Shown here in pieces: positions 15,726 to 26,552 of a stretch of DNA of 64,000 bases (positions are counted from its first letter, which is position 1; each line of letters begins with the position of its first letter). Location of the stretch: the NCBI RefSeq assembly GCF_015767275.1, contig NZ_JADWMY010000001.1, positions 1,178,001 through 1,242,000 on the forward strand, given 5' to 3'. The notes beneath the pieces were generated by a model, which saw only the letters and a list, made by a program, of their open reading frames with translations, was not told where the DNA came from and did not search any database. The DNA comes from Herbaspirillum sp. AP02. GTDB lineage: Bacteria; Pseudomonadota; Gammaproteobacteria; Burkholderiales; Burkholderiaceae_D. Both the position numbers and the translations under genes were made by a program.

Positions 15726-17285
15726 TTACGCCGACCAGACCAGTACCGGCGGCCGGTAAATGAACTCACGATAGACGGCCCTTCCACGTCCCTCCTCCTT
15801 GGCTGTATAGAGCGCCTTGTCTGCTACCTCCACGATCTCGCGAGGCTGGAATGTGAATCCCTTGCCCGACTCGATCGAGCTGATGCCTACGCTGACGCTT
15901 ACCACAGCGCCTTCACTGAATGGGTGAGCAATCGCCAGCGATCTGACGGCGGCGCAGATCCTTTCGGCGACGACAGTTGCGCCCGCCCGGCCGCATGCTG
16001 GCAAGAGCACCACGAATTCCTCGCCACCGTACCGCGCAACTGCATCGACTTCGCGCCTGGCGGCTTCCGATATTGCAGCAGCCACTTGCTGCAGACACTG
16101 GTCCCCGGCAACGTGCCCATAGCTGTCGTTGTATTTCTTGAAGTGATCGACATCGATCATGAGCAATGAGATCGCTCCACCTGAGCGGCCGAAGCGCGCC
16201 ACTTCCAGCTCCAGCAACTCGTCGAAATAGCGCCGGTTGATGGCGCCGGTCAGCCCATCCCGGCGCGACTGCACCTGCAGGAGCTGGAACAGCTTTTCCA
16301 TATTCTCCTGGGCCGTCACGGCCTCGGCCTGTGCGCGCTCACGCAGGGCAACCTGGGTCACCATCTTGCTGCCGCCGTAGCAGATGGCCATCAGGAGAAA
16401 GCCGATGCCCAGTGCCTTCTCGATGGCATGCCGGGTCCAGGCCCGGAGGACCTCGCCCTTCGACACCGCGACAATCATGACCAGCGGGTAATTGCTCAGA
16501 TGCTTGAAGCTGTTGATCCGCAGCTCGCCATCCTGGGTCGAATGAATTTCGACCGAGCCCGAATCGGCAAGCTTGACGTGCTGCTGGAACAGGGGCGAAC
16601 CGCTCAAGACCTTACCCATCGAATCCGCCAGCAGCGGGCGCCGATACAACACGGTGGCGTTATTGGTGCCGAAGAGAATGGCCCCCTTCCGTCCGATATC
16701 GAATTGGTGATAAAAGCGTTCGAAGAAATTGATATCCAGCGTCGCCAATGCGACGCCGCCGAAGGTGCCATCGGGCTTGTTGATGCGCCTGCTCATCGTC
16801 AGCACCCAATGTCCGGTCGATTTACTGCGTACAGGCTTGCCGATGAAAGCGGTGTTCAAGCGCTGGTCCTTGTGATGGATGAAGTAGTCGCGGTCACTGT
16901 TATTGAACCTGGTTTCCAGGACCGGTTGCGACGAAGCGATCCAGGCGCCCTTCTCGTCATAGATGAAGAGGCCCGCCAATTGGGGGACGTCGCTGACGTT
17001 CTCGACCAGGAAGTTGTGCAGGCGCGCCCTGTCGCCTGACGTCTTGCGCGTGCTTGCCGCCTGTTCCAGCGCAGCCTTGAGCACGATATCGACTTCGTCC
17101 AGCGCCTGGTCCGCATGCTGCGAAAGCGCCACGGCCATGTTGGCCGTCGATCGGAACGATTCCTCGACCACCGTTCTACGCTCGTGCCAGCTGGACCAGC
17201 CTTCCAGAGCGACGATGATCAGACACACGACAATGACGAATCGCTTGGCCGCTCTCGACGCCACCTTGATCGCACAAACGTCCAT
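15726..17285 (-). CDS. Membrane diguanylate cyclase with periplasmic Cache-type sensor
   Basis: 519 aa. Membrane helix 1 (about residues 16-35), a large periplasmic dCache-like domain (about 45-285, with DRDYFIHHKD and GHWVLTMSRRI as in the dCACHE_1 class), membrane helix 2 (about 290-312), a coiled coil, then GGDEF. The active site is GGEEF, and REVD five residues upstream is an intact inhibitory site, so it should make c-di-GMP under product control. AAGGAG precedes the ATG at 17285. It is a full-length paralogue of the protein at 38333-39889, sharing layout and motifs. Its ligand is unknown; amino-acid-like ligands are common for this sensor fold. Confidence 0.92.
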   Translation of the reverse strand: MDVCAIKVASRAAKRFVIVVCLIIVALEGWSSWHERRTVVEESFRSTANMAVALSQHADQALDEVDIVLKAALEQAASTRKTSGDRARLHNFLVENVSDVPQLAGLFIYDEKGAWIASSQPVLETRFNNSDRDYFIHHKDQRLNTAFIGKPVRSKSTGHWVLTMSRRINKPDGTFGGVALATLDINFFERFYHQFDIGRKGAILFGTNNATVLYRRPLLADSMGKVLSGSPLFQQHVKLADSGSVEIHSTQDGELRINSFKHLSNYPLVMIVAVSKGEVLRAWTRHAIEKALGIGFLLMAICYGGSKMVTQVALRERAQAEAVTAQENMEKLFQLLQVQSRRDGLTGAINRRYFDELLELEVARFGRSGGAISLLMIDVDHFKKYNDSYGHVAGDQCLQQVAAAISEAARREVDAVARYGGEEFVVLLPACGRAGATVVAERICAAVRSLAIAHPFSEGAVVSVSVGISSIESGKGFTFQPREIVEVADKALYTAKEEGRGRAVYREFIYRPPVLVWSA

Positions 17286-17476
17286 AACTGCTCCTTTCAA
17301 CGGTGACGTCCAATGGATCCATTATTTACTGGCTGTTAAGACTCAAGTATCAGAAATTACCTGAGCTGCAACATCTGAAGGGGCGAAGCGGCAGAATCGA
17401 CGTTGCGCAGGAGCTAAGGATTCTCCTGATGGCATGAATTCTCCAGGGGCGTATAACGACGCCCATGGGAGAAAAA

Positions 17477-17824
17477 ATGCTGAATAGTCATTCGCAGGAG
17501 ATCGCCAGCCGGTACATGTTGATCGTGACCAGACTGGCGGAGATGGCTGGCGCCAACCTGATCGTAGGAGATCTGGTCCGGGCGGCCACAAGGAATTGTC
17601 TCGTCGCGATGCATGCTGCGGGAGCGGAGTGCGCTGAAATCCGGCGCTGTGTCGGCAGCCTGATCGGCGATCACATCAGCTCATCGGCGATTCCGGATCC
17701 GCGAGCGATGGACACGTGGGTCAATGCCAGAAATCACATGGAATTCCTGCTCTTCATCGAAGAGCACGATGAGCTGGCGGGACGCGCCGGCTTCAATGCG
17801 CACAGAGCGACGACTTTCCATTGA
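17477..17824 (+). CDS. Hypothetical protein, mostly helical
   Basis: 115 aa from the ATG at 17477, which has GGGAGAAA just upstream; an alternative ATG at 17465 adds four residues. Predicted mostly alpha-helical, soluble, with two Cys (NCLVAMHAAGAECAEIRRC has three in all) and a His-rich end. It lies between divergent diguanylate cyclase and co-directional receiver genes, so a signalling role is possible. No family recognised; it could be non-coding. Confidence 0.45.
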   Translation: MLNSHSQEIASRYMLIVTRLAEMAGANLIVGDLVRAATRNCLVAMHAAGAECAEIRRCVGSLIGDHISSSAIPDPRAMDTWVNARNHMEFLLFIEEHDELAGRAGFNAHRATTFH

Positions 17825-17911
17825 GTCGCGCAATCGTGCAGGAAGGACATGGGCAAGCCATGCCTCGGTCCGCACAGATATGTCTTATTCATTTTCGCTC
17901 GTAGGCTCCAC

Positions 17912-18325
17912 ATGAACCCGAAGTCGCCTGCCGCTACCATCCTGGTGATCGAAGACAATGTGTATGTCAGGTCCCTGCTCGCCGATGTGTTCGAGATGGA
18001 GGGCTATAGCGTGCTCCAGGCCGGACAAGGCGCTGAAGCATTGGCGGTCATGGAGGGCAAGCAGATCGACGTCATCCTGACGGACCTGCGCATGCCGGTC
18101 ATGGATGGGCTGACGTTCGCCACGGCGGTCAGGGCGGATGCCCGTTATCGGCACATTCCCATCGTGTTGCTGAGCGCCACGCCGCTGATCGACTCACGGG
18201 CTACGCTGAAGTTGTTTTCCGCGTTCCTTTGGAAGCCCAGCCCGCTGGAGGAAATCATTCACACGGTACGCCAGGTGCAGCTTGATGCGAGTGGAAATCT
18301 GGATATCGGCAAGCCGGCAGCCTAG
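17912..18325 (+). CDS. Stand-alone receiver-domain response regulator
   Basis: 137-aa CheY-like receiver with no output domain. Acidic pair E14-D15 (LVIEDN), phospho-acceptor D58 (ILTDLRMPVMDG), Ser in place of the switch Thr (VLLSATP) and Lys in FLWKPS are all in place, so it should be phosphorylatable. The ATG at 17912 is chosen because the beta-1 strand ATILVIEDN follows at the expected distance. The upstream extension of 21 codons has no support. A partner kinase is not in the window near it. Confidence 0.86.
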   Translation: MNPKSPAATILVIEDNVYVRSLLADVFEMEGYSVLQAGQGAEALAVMEGKQIDVILTDLRMPVMDGLTFATAVRADARYRHIPIVLLSATPLIDSRATLKLFSAFLWKPSPLEEIIHTVRQVQLDASGNLDIGKPAA

Positions 18326-18341
18326 ACCGGCGGGGTCGGTC

Positions 18342-18369
18342 AAAAAAGCTGCTGCCAAGGGCAAGCAGC
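18342..18369 (-). terminator. Rho-independent terminator
   Basis: On the minus strand GCTGC-TGCC pairs with GGCA-GCAGC (one bulged T) and is followed by six T. It serves the small minus-strand gene ending at 18551 and lies just past the stop of the plus-strand receiver gene. Confidence 0.72.
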
Positions 18370-18550
18370 CCACACCGCCGAAGCGGCCTACGCTGCTTGC
18401 CGCCACGTGCATCGCACCTGGGAACAGCTGGTGGTCGCGCCCTGAGGACGGGGCGACCAAAGACAAAAACCGCAATTGCACCAAGAGCGGCGGGACAAGG
18501 ATGGCAATGACGGCGCCATCGAGATTGGGGACGGGGGATGGGCCTTGGCC

Positions 18551-18829
18551 TCAGCGATTAGGATGTGCCGGCAAGATTTGTGCCGCCTGATGTGCCCGCA
18601 TCCTCATTTCTGCGATCTCGGGCTCTGCAACTGCCAACAAGTTCGCCTTGGCCCGTAGCAACTCTCCGAGCATCGCCCTCGTTCGGTTTTCATTGTTTGC
18701 ACATCCATCACCTGCCCGCTGGGCCTCCTCAATCGGCCTCTGAATCAGCACTGTTTCCGCATCGATCGCCGGCTGCATGACCGTGGCGACGCAATGTTCC
18801 ACGACCCTCCTTTGTTCTTCGTTCTCCAT
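18551..18829 (-). CDS. Small helical protein, unknown
   Basis: 92 aa. The ATG at 18829 has AAGGAGGAG upstream, and a clear terminator lies downstream at 18342-18369; together these support a real transcript. The sequence is charged and helix-prone throughout (ENEEQRRVVEHC, ELLRAKANLLAVAEPEIAEM), without membrane segments. It may form a short coiled coil. No family recognised. Confidence 0.52.
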   Translation of the reverse strand: MENEEQRRVVEHCVATVMQPAIDAETVLIQRPIEEAQRAGDGCANNENRTRAMLGELLRAKANLLAVAEPEIAEMRMRAHQAAQILPAHPNR

Positions 18830-19175
18830 CCTCAATCTCCTCCTTGTCAAAAATTAAGCCGTTTCGCATATCCACCTTTGAACAGTGCCAGCCGAATCCA
18901 GGCGCTGCGCCGAGTGATTTCCGTTAAATTCAGAATTCCATTTTTGCGACTCAATTGCATTAATTGAAATATTTTCCTCGAAATAGCCAAGAAATATTTA
19001 TTAAAATAACAATACAACTGGAGTCTGATGAAGTTTTTGCATCTGAGGCGTGCAATACAATTCAAGACCCATCCGCCATTTATCCCATAATTATGGCGCT
19101 TTTCGCGCCAAGCATCGTTGACAGCCCAAAAACCGCTGCCTATTATTCGAGTTCGGAATACGGAATTCAATAATC
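18830..19175. other. AT-rich intergenic region at the edge of the accessory block
   Basis: 346 bp, visibly richer in A and T than its surroundings (for example the stretch 18955-19020). It carries the divergent promoters of the small minus-strand gene and the GntR gene. An open frame at 18964-19173 has no ribosome site and odd composition, so I do not call it. No tRNA fragment or direct repeat of the tRNA-Ser 3' end was seen. Confidence 0.5.
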
Positions 19176-19862
19176 ATGGCTATCGAAGACACCTCCCCGT
19201 TCATTGATCAGGTATTCGAGCAGTTGCTGACCTCGATCGCCCTCGGAACATTGAAGCCCGGGCAACGAATTCGGCAAGCCGAGTTGGCGGCGGAACTGAG
19301 CGTATCCCGGCAGCCGATAAGTCACGCACTACAGCTCCTTAAACACGAAGGCCTGGTACAGGATTCGGGGCGGCAAGGGCTGGTCGTGTCCCCTATCGAT
19401 CCGGATTACATGAAGCAGATGTACCAGGCCCGAAAGGCGCTGGAAGTCACCGTTGCAGGGCTTGCCGCACAACGTGTGGCCGACAGGATCGCCACGCCCG
19501 AACAGGTCATGGCGCTGAAGGGCGCGCTCATGGAAGGAAAAAGAGTCTACGCAGCCGGCGAGCCACTGGCGAACCTGGTGAGAGCAGATCTGGAATTCCA
19601 TCGCGCCATCTATCGCCTCTCCGGAAATCACGTCATCGAGCAAATGATGAATACGCGCTGGGCGCACCTGATGAGATCCATGCTCATCGTATTGGATGAG
19701 CCGGAAACCCCAGGAAGAGCCTGGGAAGAACATGAGGAACTGACCGAATACCTCCTGTCGGGAAACGTCCTCGAAGGAAGCGATTTGGCTGCGCGTCACA
19801 TGCAGAGGGCGAGCAACGACATGTACCGACGACTTACGAAGTTCAGGGAATCCGCCGATTAG
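19176..19862 (+). CDS. GntR/FadR-type regulator, copy 1
   Basis: 228 aa: winged HTH (about residues 8-72, with VSRQPISHALQLLKHEGL as recognition region) and a C-terminal all-helical FCD ligand domain (DLEFHRAIYRLSGN; metal-type His residues at FHRAI and HMQRA). The start is supported by alignment with the paralogue at 22836-23546, which begins equivalently (SPFIDQVFEQL vs PPFIEQVFDAL); the ribosome site is weak. It probably controls the dioxygenase-SDR-TRAP genes that follow in the same direction. Confidence 0.88.
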   Translation: MAIEDTSPFIDQVFEQLLTSIALGTLKPGQRIRQAELAAELSVSRQPISHALQLLKHEGLVQDSGRQGLVVSPIDPDYMKQMYQARKALEVTVAGLAAQRVADRIATPEQVMALKGALMEGKRVYAAGEPLANLVRADLEFHRAIYRLSGNHVIEQMMNTRWAHLMRSMLIVLDEPETPGRAWEEHEELTEYLLSGNVLEGSDLAARHMQRASNDMYRRLTKFRESAD

Positions 19863-19945
19863 TTTCGGTATTCACGGTAGCGACTGACTGGCTCGATTGC
19901 ACCGGGTCATGGGGCCGCTTTTTCTTAAAAAAATGGAGACGCAAC

Positions 19946-20740
19946 ATGCAACTGACCAAGCAACAACTCGCCGAGTTTGACGAACTGGGCTACATCTTTT
20001 TGCCGGAGTGCTTCCCCGTGGAGCAAGTGGAAGCGCTTCGTGCAGCGGCCAGCGATGTCTTTGCTCAACATCGCGCTGAAGTCTGGCGTGAAAAGGATGG
20101 CGCACCCCGGATGGCCTTCGCGTGCCATCAATATAGCGAAGCGTGCCAGCTGCTTGCATCAGACGAGCGTCTGGTCACCCCCGTAGAGCAATTGTTTGGC
20201 GAGAGCTGCTATCTCCATCAATTCAAAATCAACGCGAAAGCCGCATTCACGGGCGACGTGTGGCAATGGCACCAAGACTTCCCCACATGGCATAAGGACG
20301 ACGGAATGCCGGAACCTCGTGCGATGAACATCGCCGTCTTTCTGGATGACGTCATGCCGATCAATGGCCCCCTGATGGTCGTTCCCCGTAGCCACAAGGC
20401 CGGAGCACTGGAGTCGTCTCACGACGTCAAGACCACGTCCTATCCGCTCTGGACCCTGGACAACAAGACGGTTACCGATCTGGTTGAGCGAAACGGCATC
20501 GTGACTCCGACCGGCAAGAAGGGCGGAGTGCTGATGTTCCATGCCAATATCGTGCATGGTTCTGCCGGAAATATCACACCCTACCCTCGCCGCATTGCCT
20601 ATCTGACCCTGTCAGCACTCTCTAACGCGATCGTGAAGCCGACTCGTCCCGACTTCATTGCTCACCGCGATTTCACGCCTGTCCAAAAAACATCTCCGAA
20701 GGACTTCGAGGAGTTTCTCTCCAGGGAAGTAGCGGCCTGA
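19946..20740 (+). CDS. EctD-like phytanoyl-CoA dioxygenase-family hydroxylase
   Basis: 264-aa non-haem Fe(II)/2-oxoglutarate dioxygenase. The iron triad is H109-x-D111 (WHQDFPTWHKDDGMPEPR) and H204 (NIVHGSAGN), with R215 in TPYPRR positioned for 2-oxoglutarate. The stretch WHQDFPTWHKDDGMP closely follows the ectoine hydroxylase signature (WHSDFETWH-EDGMP). However, no ectABC genes are present, Ser is replaced by Gln, and the protein is about 35 residues shorter than EctD. Hydroxylation of an ectoine-like or other small solute imported by the neighbouring TRAP system is a reasonable guess, not more. Confidence 0.86.
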   Translation: MQLTKQQLAEFDELGYIFLPECFPVEQVEALRAAASDVFAQHRAEVWREKDGAPRMAFACHQYSEACQLLASDERLVTPVEQLFGESCYLHQFKINAKAAFTGDVWQWHQDFPTWHKDDGMPEPRAMNIAVFLDDVMPINGPLMVVPRSHKAGALESSHDVKTTSYPLWTLDNKTVTDLVERNGIVTPTGKKGGVLMFHANIVHGSAGNITPYPRRIAYLTLSALSNAIVKPTRPDFIAHRDFTPVQKTSPKDFEEFLSREVAA

Positions 20741-20850
20741 TACCGGAAGACTCGATGGGGTTGGCCGAGTAATGCCTCGATATATCGGCGAAGCGGCATG
20801 CAGGACGCCGCCTTGCCATCTTATGAAACCGCAAGAGCCAAAGGATTTGT

Positions 20851-21648
20851 ATGTCGCAAAGAATGAAGGGCAAGGTGGTCATTGTCACTGGAGCCGGCTC
20901 GTCCGGACCAGGGTGGGGAAATGGAAAAGCCGCGGCAGTACTGTACGCCCGGCACGGAGCATCGGTGTTCGCAGTAGACCATCGAATGGAAGCCGCACTG
21001 GAGACGGCCGAGCTGATTTCTGCCGAAGGAGGAAAGTGCGTCGCCGCCCGGGCCAATGTCGCCAGCTCCGAAGACGTCAAAGCAATGGCAGAGCTATGCG
21101 TCAGGCAATTCGGCCGCATCAATGTCTTGCATAACAACGTGGGCATCGTCGAAGTCGGTGGGCCGATCGAGACTGAAGAAGAGTCCTGGAATCGGGTGAT
21201 CGCAATCAACCAGTCGAGTGTCTTTCTGACCTGCAAGCACGTCATTCCGCACCTGCTTGATGCAGGTGGCGGTTCGATTGTGAACATTGCCTCAATTGCT
21301 GCAATTCGCTGGCTCGGCTTCCCCTACCTGGCATACAGCGCCGCCAAGGCGGCAATGATTGCAATGACCCAGAACATGGCAGTGCAGTACGCCCCACAAG
21401 GGATACGGGCAAATTGCATCTTGCCGGGATTCATGAATACGCCATTGATCCAGGAACCGCTCAAAGAAACCTACGGCGGCAATGTCGACGAGATGATCGA
21501 CAAAAGAGATAAGCAGGTTCCAATGGGAAAGATGGGCGATGGATGGGATACGGCTTATGCAGCACTATTCCTCGCCTCTGAGGAATCCAAATACATCACG
21601 GGAACGAGTCTTGTGGTCGACGGCGGGCTGACAGCACGCTGCACTTGA
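20851..21648 (+). CDS. Short-chain dehydrogenase/reductase
   Basis: 265-aa classical SDR. The cofactor motif is extended: T13-G-A-G-S-S-G-P-G-W-G-N-G, longer than the usual TGxxxGIG. HNNVG (residues 104-108) stands for NNAG, and the catalytic set is S148, Y162 and K166 (YSAAK). Asp in AVDHR after beta-2 favours NAD over NADP. It sits 110 bp after the dioxygenase gene, so it may oxidise the hydroxylated product. Start MSQRM has AAAGGA upstream. The substrate is unknown. Confidence 0.88.
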   Translation: MSQRMKGKVVIVTGAGSSGPGWGNGKAAAVLYARHGASVFAVDHRMEAALETAELISAEGGKCVAARANVASSEDVKAMAELCVRQFGRINVLHNNVGIVEVGGPIETEEESWNRVIAINQSSVFLTCKHVIPHLLDAGGGSIVNIASIAAIRWLGFPYLAYSAAKAAMIAMTQNMAVQYAPQGIRANCILPGFMNTPLIQEPLKETYGGNVDEMIDKRDKQVPMGKMGDGWDTAYAALFLASEESKYITGTSLVVDGGLTARCT

Positions 21649-21684
21649 AAAATGGCACCCCACTAAAATAATGCGGAGACAATC

Positions 21685-22695
21685 ATGGATCAAAAACGTC
21701 GCACCATCATCGCCGCCGGCGCCGCGCTCGGGCTTTCCGGCATCACCGCCGCACCCTTATACGCCGCTGGCCCCACCTACTCTTTCAAGGTCGGGACAAA
21801 CGTACCGGTCAGCCATCCAATCTACCTACGCCTGACGGAGTCGGCCGAGCGGGTGAAATCGGACACCGGCGGGAAAGTGGAAATGCGCATTTTCCCCAAT
21901 GGCCAGCTGGGCGGTGATACCGAAATGCTCAGCCAGGTACGCAGTGGCGGAATGGACTTCCTTACGTTGCCCGGCGTGATTCTGGCGACGATGGTTCCGA
22001 TGGCATCGCTGAACAGCGTAGGCTTTGCGTTCTCCGATTATCCCTCTGTCTGGAAGGCCATGGATGGCGGTGTCGGCGATCTGATCCGGGACAAAATCAA
22101 GGCGACCGGACTGGTGGTCATGGACAAAGTCTGGGACAACGGCTTCCGGGAGATCACCTCGCAATTCCCGATCAGCAGCCCCGCCGATCTGCAGAAAGCA
22201 CGCATTCGTGTGCCTGTCAGTCCGCTGCTGGTATCACTCTTCAAGTCGCTGGGAGCCGCGCCTACGCCGATCAACTTCAGCGAGTTGTATTCCGCGCTCC
22301 AAACCAGAATCGTGGAAGCCCAGGAGAACCCCCTCCCCATCGTTGCTACAGCCAAGCTATATGAGGTGCAAAAATTCTGCTCGCAGACTTCTCATGTTTG
22401 GGATGGGTACTGGCTACTGGCAAACGGTCGCGCCTGGCAGGGACTACCGCAAGATCTCCGCGAAATCGTCGCAAAGAATATGAATGCCGCCGCGATCGCA
22501 CAGCGTGCCGACAGCGAGAAGCTGGCCACCACGCTCATGAAAGAGCTCGAACAAAAAGGACTCAAATTCAATAAACCCGATCCGGCGCCTTTCAGGAAAA
22601 AACTCGCGGAGGCTGGCTTTTACACCGAGTGGAAGAAGAAGTTCGGCGCGGAAGCATGGGCGGTCCTGGAGACCTATTCCGGCAAGCTCGGGTAA
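21685..22695 (+). CDS. TRAP transporter periplasmic substrate-binding protein (DctP family)
   Basis: 336 aa. The N terminus MDQKRRTIIAAGAALGLSG is a Tat-like signal peptide, cleaved near LYA-AGP (about residue 28). The DctP fold shows in GGKVEMRIFPNGQLGGDTEM and LQKARIRVPVSPL, whose Arg typically binds a substrate carboxylate. The membrane subunits DctQ and DctM are not in the window, so this is an orphan or works with permeases elsewhere. It lies 36 bp after the SDR gene and probably imports the substrate of the dioxygenase-SDR pair. Confidence 0.88.
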   Translation: MDQKRRTIIAAGAALGLSGITAAPLYAAGPTYSFKVGTNVPVSHPIYLRLTESAERVKSDTGGKVEMRIFPNGQLGGDTEMLSQVRSGGMDFLTLPGVILATMVPMASLNSVGFAFSDYPSVWKAMDGGVGDLIRDKIKATGLVVMDKVWDNGFREITSQFPISSPADLQKARIRVPVSPLLVSLFKSLGAAPTPINFSELYSALQTRIVEAQENPLPIVATAKLYEVQKFCSQTSHVWDGYWLLANGRAWQGLPQDLREIVAKNMNAAAIAQRADSEKLATTLMKELEQKGLKFNKPDPAPFRKKLAEAGFYTEWKKKFGAEAWAVLETYSGKLG

Positions 22696-22835
22696 CTAGG
22701 CGCGGATGAAGATCGCGGATCCAGACGACAGTCAATAGCGCCCCAATCCATCAGGAAGCGGCGAGATTGATGTTCGCGGTTCCGCGATCTTCACGGACCA
22801 GGACGATCATCCTGAGGTGACCAATACCAAGACTT

Positions 22836-23546
22836 TCAGAGATGAGAGGGCTGAACAAGGACCGCCTCAAGGTGCTTGCACAGCGCAATGCCACCTCGCT
22901 GGACGTGCCCGGATACCAGCTCAGAGGCTTCCAGAACGGAACCACGCAACACGCAATCTGCGATGGCAGCATGCTCTTCCCATGCAACCGGGATATCCGC
23001 GCTGGCATGGATGGTGATCAAGGCCCGCATGATGTGAGCCCATCGGCCATTCATCATCTGCTCAATCACAGTATTTCCCGACAGCCTGTAAAGCGCGACG
23101 TGAAACTGGAACTCCGCCATGGCAATCTCCGGCGCCGGCGCATGTTCTCTCACCTTACCCTGACCGGCGACAAGCATGCGTCGCAGGAATTCGCACTCCT
23201 CTTCACTCGCACGATGATCTGCAACACGTTGGGCCGCAAGAGCCGCTGCGCTCGCCTCCAGCGGTCTGCGCGCCTGAAATAGCAAGCGCATGTACTCTGG
23301 CTCAATCGGTGTGACCTGAAGCCCTTGACGGCCAGAATCCTGCAACAACCCCTCATGTTTGAGCAGCTGCAAGGCATGGCTGATGGGTTGGCGAGAAACC
23401 TTGAGCTGGCTCGCCAATACCGACTGACGAATTCTCTCGCCCGGCTCAAGCTTGCAGAACGCAATGTCGAAGAGGAGCGCATCGAAGACTTGCTCGATAA
23501 ACGGTGGGCTGTCCTCCACTGCTTCGAGGCTTGTATTTGATTCCAT
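22836..23546 (-). CDS. GntR/FadR-type regulator, copy 2
   Basis: 236 aa, same architecture as copy 1: winged HTH with the identical block VSRQPISHALQLLKHEGL, then an FCD domain (MAEFQFHVALYRLSGN). The C-terminal half diverges more, suggesting a different effector. It is transcribed towards the cluster, convergent with the TRAP gene. Two related regulators on both sides of one small catabolic cluster is unusual and points to local duplication. Confidence 0.88.
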   Translation of the reverse strand: MESNTSLEAVEDSPPFIEQVFDALLFDIAFCKLEPGERIRQSVLASQLKVSRQPISHALQLLKHEGLLQDSGRQGLQVTPIEPEYMRLLFQARRPLEASAAALAAQRVADHRASEEECEFLRRMLVAGQGKVREHAPAPEIAMAEFQFHVALYRLSGNTVIEQMMNGRWAHIMRALITIHASADIPVAWEEHAAIADCVLRGSVLEASELVSGHVQRGGIALCKHLEAVLVQPSHL

Positions 23547-23871
23547 GCTTGTTGATTATCGGTGCTGAGTGAGCCATCCCACGGGAGATCCCCGAGGATG
23601 CGCGGTTACCACTTGTTGGATCAAATCCTGATTTGCAAACCGATTTTGATGAGTCTCAGGATTGCAGCGGTATTGTAACAAGCGATTTCGCGTCGACGGA
23701 CCAAGCTTACAGGCATCACGCAAAGCCATCCGAAGCGGTCATCTCAAGAGGACTCCACGCAACGAAGGGACATGGGAAATGCGGGGGGGGGGACACAGGC
23801 TTGGTGCACTCATCACTCGTGTCGTGAAGCCAATAAAAAAGCCCTTGAATAATCAAGGGCTTAGTAAAACC
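23547..23871. other. Intergenic region between the GntR gene and tRNA-Ser
   Basis: 325 bp. It contains a run of ten G (23783-23792) and the tRNA terminator (23835-23860). The small open frame ending in RRRGDSNPR is the familiar false translation across tRNA-Ser and is not a gene. No integrase remnant or att-like repeat was recognised. Confidence 0.55.
23835..23860 (-). terminator. Rho-independent terminator of tRNA-Ser
   Basis: On the minus strand GCCCTTGA and TCAAGGGC form a perfect 8-bp stem (23841-23860) followed by six T (A run 23835-23840), 12 bp past the tRNA CCA end. Confidence 0.9.
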
Positions 23872-23962
23872 TGGCGGAGAAGGGGGGATTCGAACCCCCG
23901 ATAGGCTATGAACCTATACACGCTTTCCAGGCGTGCGACTTAAACCACTCATCCACCTCTCC
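23872..23962 (-). tRNA. tRNA-Ser (anticodon GGA)
   Basis: 91 nt including an encoded CCA. The acceptor stem GGAGAGG pairs with CTTCTCC, the anticodon stem-loop is CACGC-CTGGAAA-GCGTG (anticodon GGA, reading UCC/UCU codons), and the T loop is GGTTCGAATCC. A long variable arm (about 17 nt) is the serine hallmark. The discriminator base is G, as expected. Confidence 0.97.
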
Positions 23963-23994
23963 TGGATTTGAGTTCGCGTTCAGCGAAGCCATGC

Positions 23995-24022
23995 ATTATA
24001 GCAAGCTTCAGAAAGAAGCCAA
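23995..24022 (-). promoter_or_regulatory. Sigma-70 promoter of tRNA-Ser
   Basis: On the minus strand TTGGCT (24022-24017), a 16-bp spacer, then a perfect TATAAT (24000-23995), 32 bp upstream of the mature 5' end. Confidence 0.72.
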
Positions 24023-24054
24023 GTCTTTTCTAAACATTTTTCCAAAAAAGACCA

Positions 24055-24106
24055 TAAAAAAGCCGGCAGGTATGGGCCGGATCCTGCTCGCCCTGCCCTG
24101 CCGGCT
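24055..24106 (-). terminator. Rho-independent terminator of acs
   Basis: On the minus strand GCCGGCAGG (24105-24097) pairs with CCTGCCGGC (24070-24062), enclosing a 26-nt loop, followed by six T. It lies 41 bp after the acs stop. Confidence 0.82.
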
Positions 24107-24146
24107 TGCGGGCAGCGACTTGCTGCCGCCCGCGGTACTGGCTTGC

Positions 24147-26129
<1,983 letters not shown>

Positions 26130-26552
26130 GGTAGTCTCCACTAGGTTTGTTTTTGCTTTCCGCAAAACATAGGCCGTTTCACTTACTCAGTCCTTACACA
26201 TGCTGCGCCGTCGTGGCGCGCAAAGCCGCCTGCATCCAGGCCTGGCGGGCCGTACTGCGGCTTGCGCAGGTCATGGCGGATCAGGTGGATGCCAGCCACC
26301 TTTGACGAAGACCTTCATATTGCGCTTATGTTCAGAACAACATTTCTGCATTTTGGCACAGGCCGGTGTTTCCCGCAGGCACCCATGTACTCACATTTGA
26401 TCCATGCCTGGATGAAGCTATCACAACGGATTCCGCCCAAGGGCGTGTAAAATACGGCCCCAAATCCGAGGCCGCGCGGGCAGCTTTCGCGCGGCGAGAT
26501 AATCGGATACCGCACTCACTCGCCAGAATCAATCCAGCGTACTCCTGACACC
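26130..26552. other. Divergent promoter region acs / UPF0114 gene
   Basis: 423 bp. AT-rich parts at 26315-26360 and 26395-26450 probably hold promoters. A perfect inverted repeat, GCCGCGCG (26471-26478) and CGCGCGGC (26488-26495), lies in the likely leader of the downstream gene, about 58 bp before its ATG. It is a possible leader hairpin; no gene supported. Confidence 0.5.

Noticed and set aside
18964..19173. 69-aa open frame in the AT-rich region
   Set aside because: No ribosome site and it ends right at the GntR start; looks like chance in AT-rich DNA.
19946..20740. Naming the dioxygenase ectD
   Set aside because: The signature is close but not identical, the protein is shorter and ectoine synthesis genes are absent.
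23662..23904. 80-aa open frame ending in RRRGDSNPR
   Set aside because: It reads across the tRNA-Ser 3' half on the wrong strand; this ending is a well-known false protein signature.
18830..23962. Genomic island with att repeats at tRNA-Ser
   Set aside because: Position and composition are suggestive, but I found no copy of the tRNA 3' end on the far side and no integrase, so I report only the cluster.
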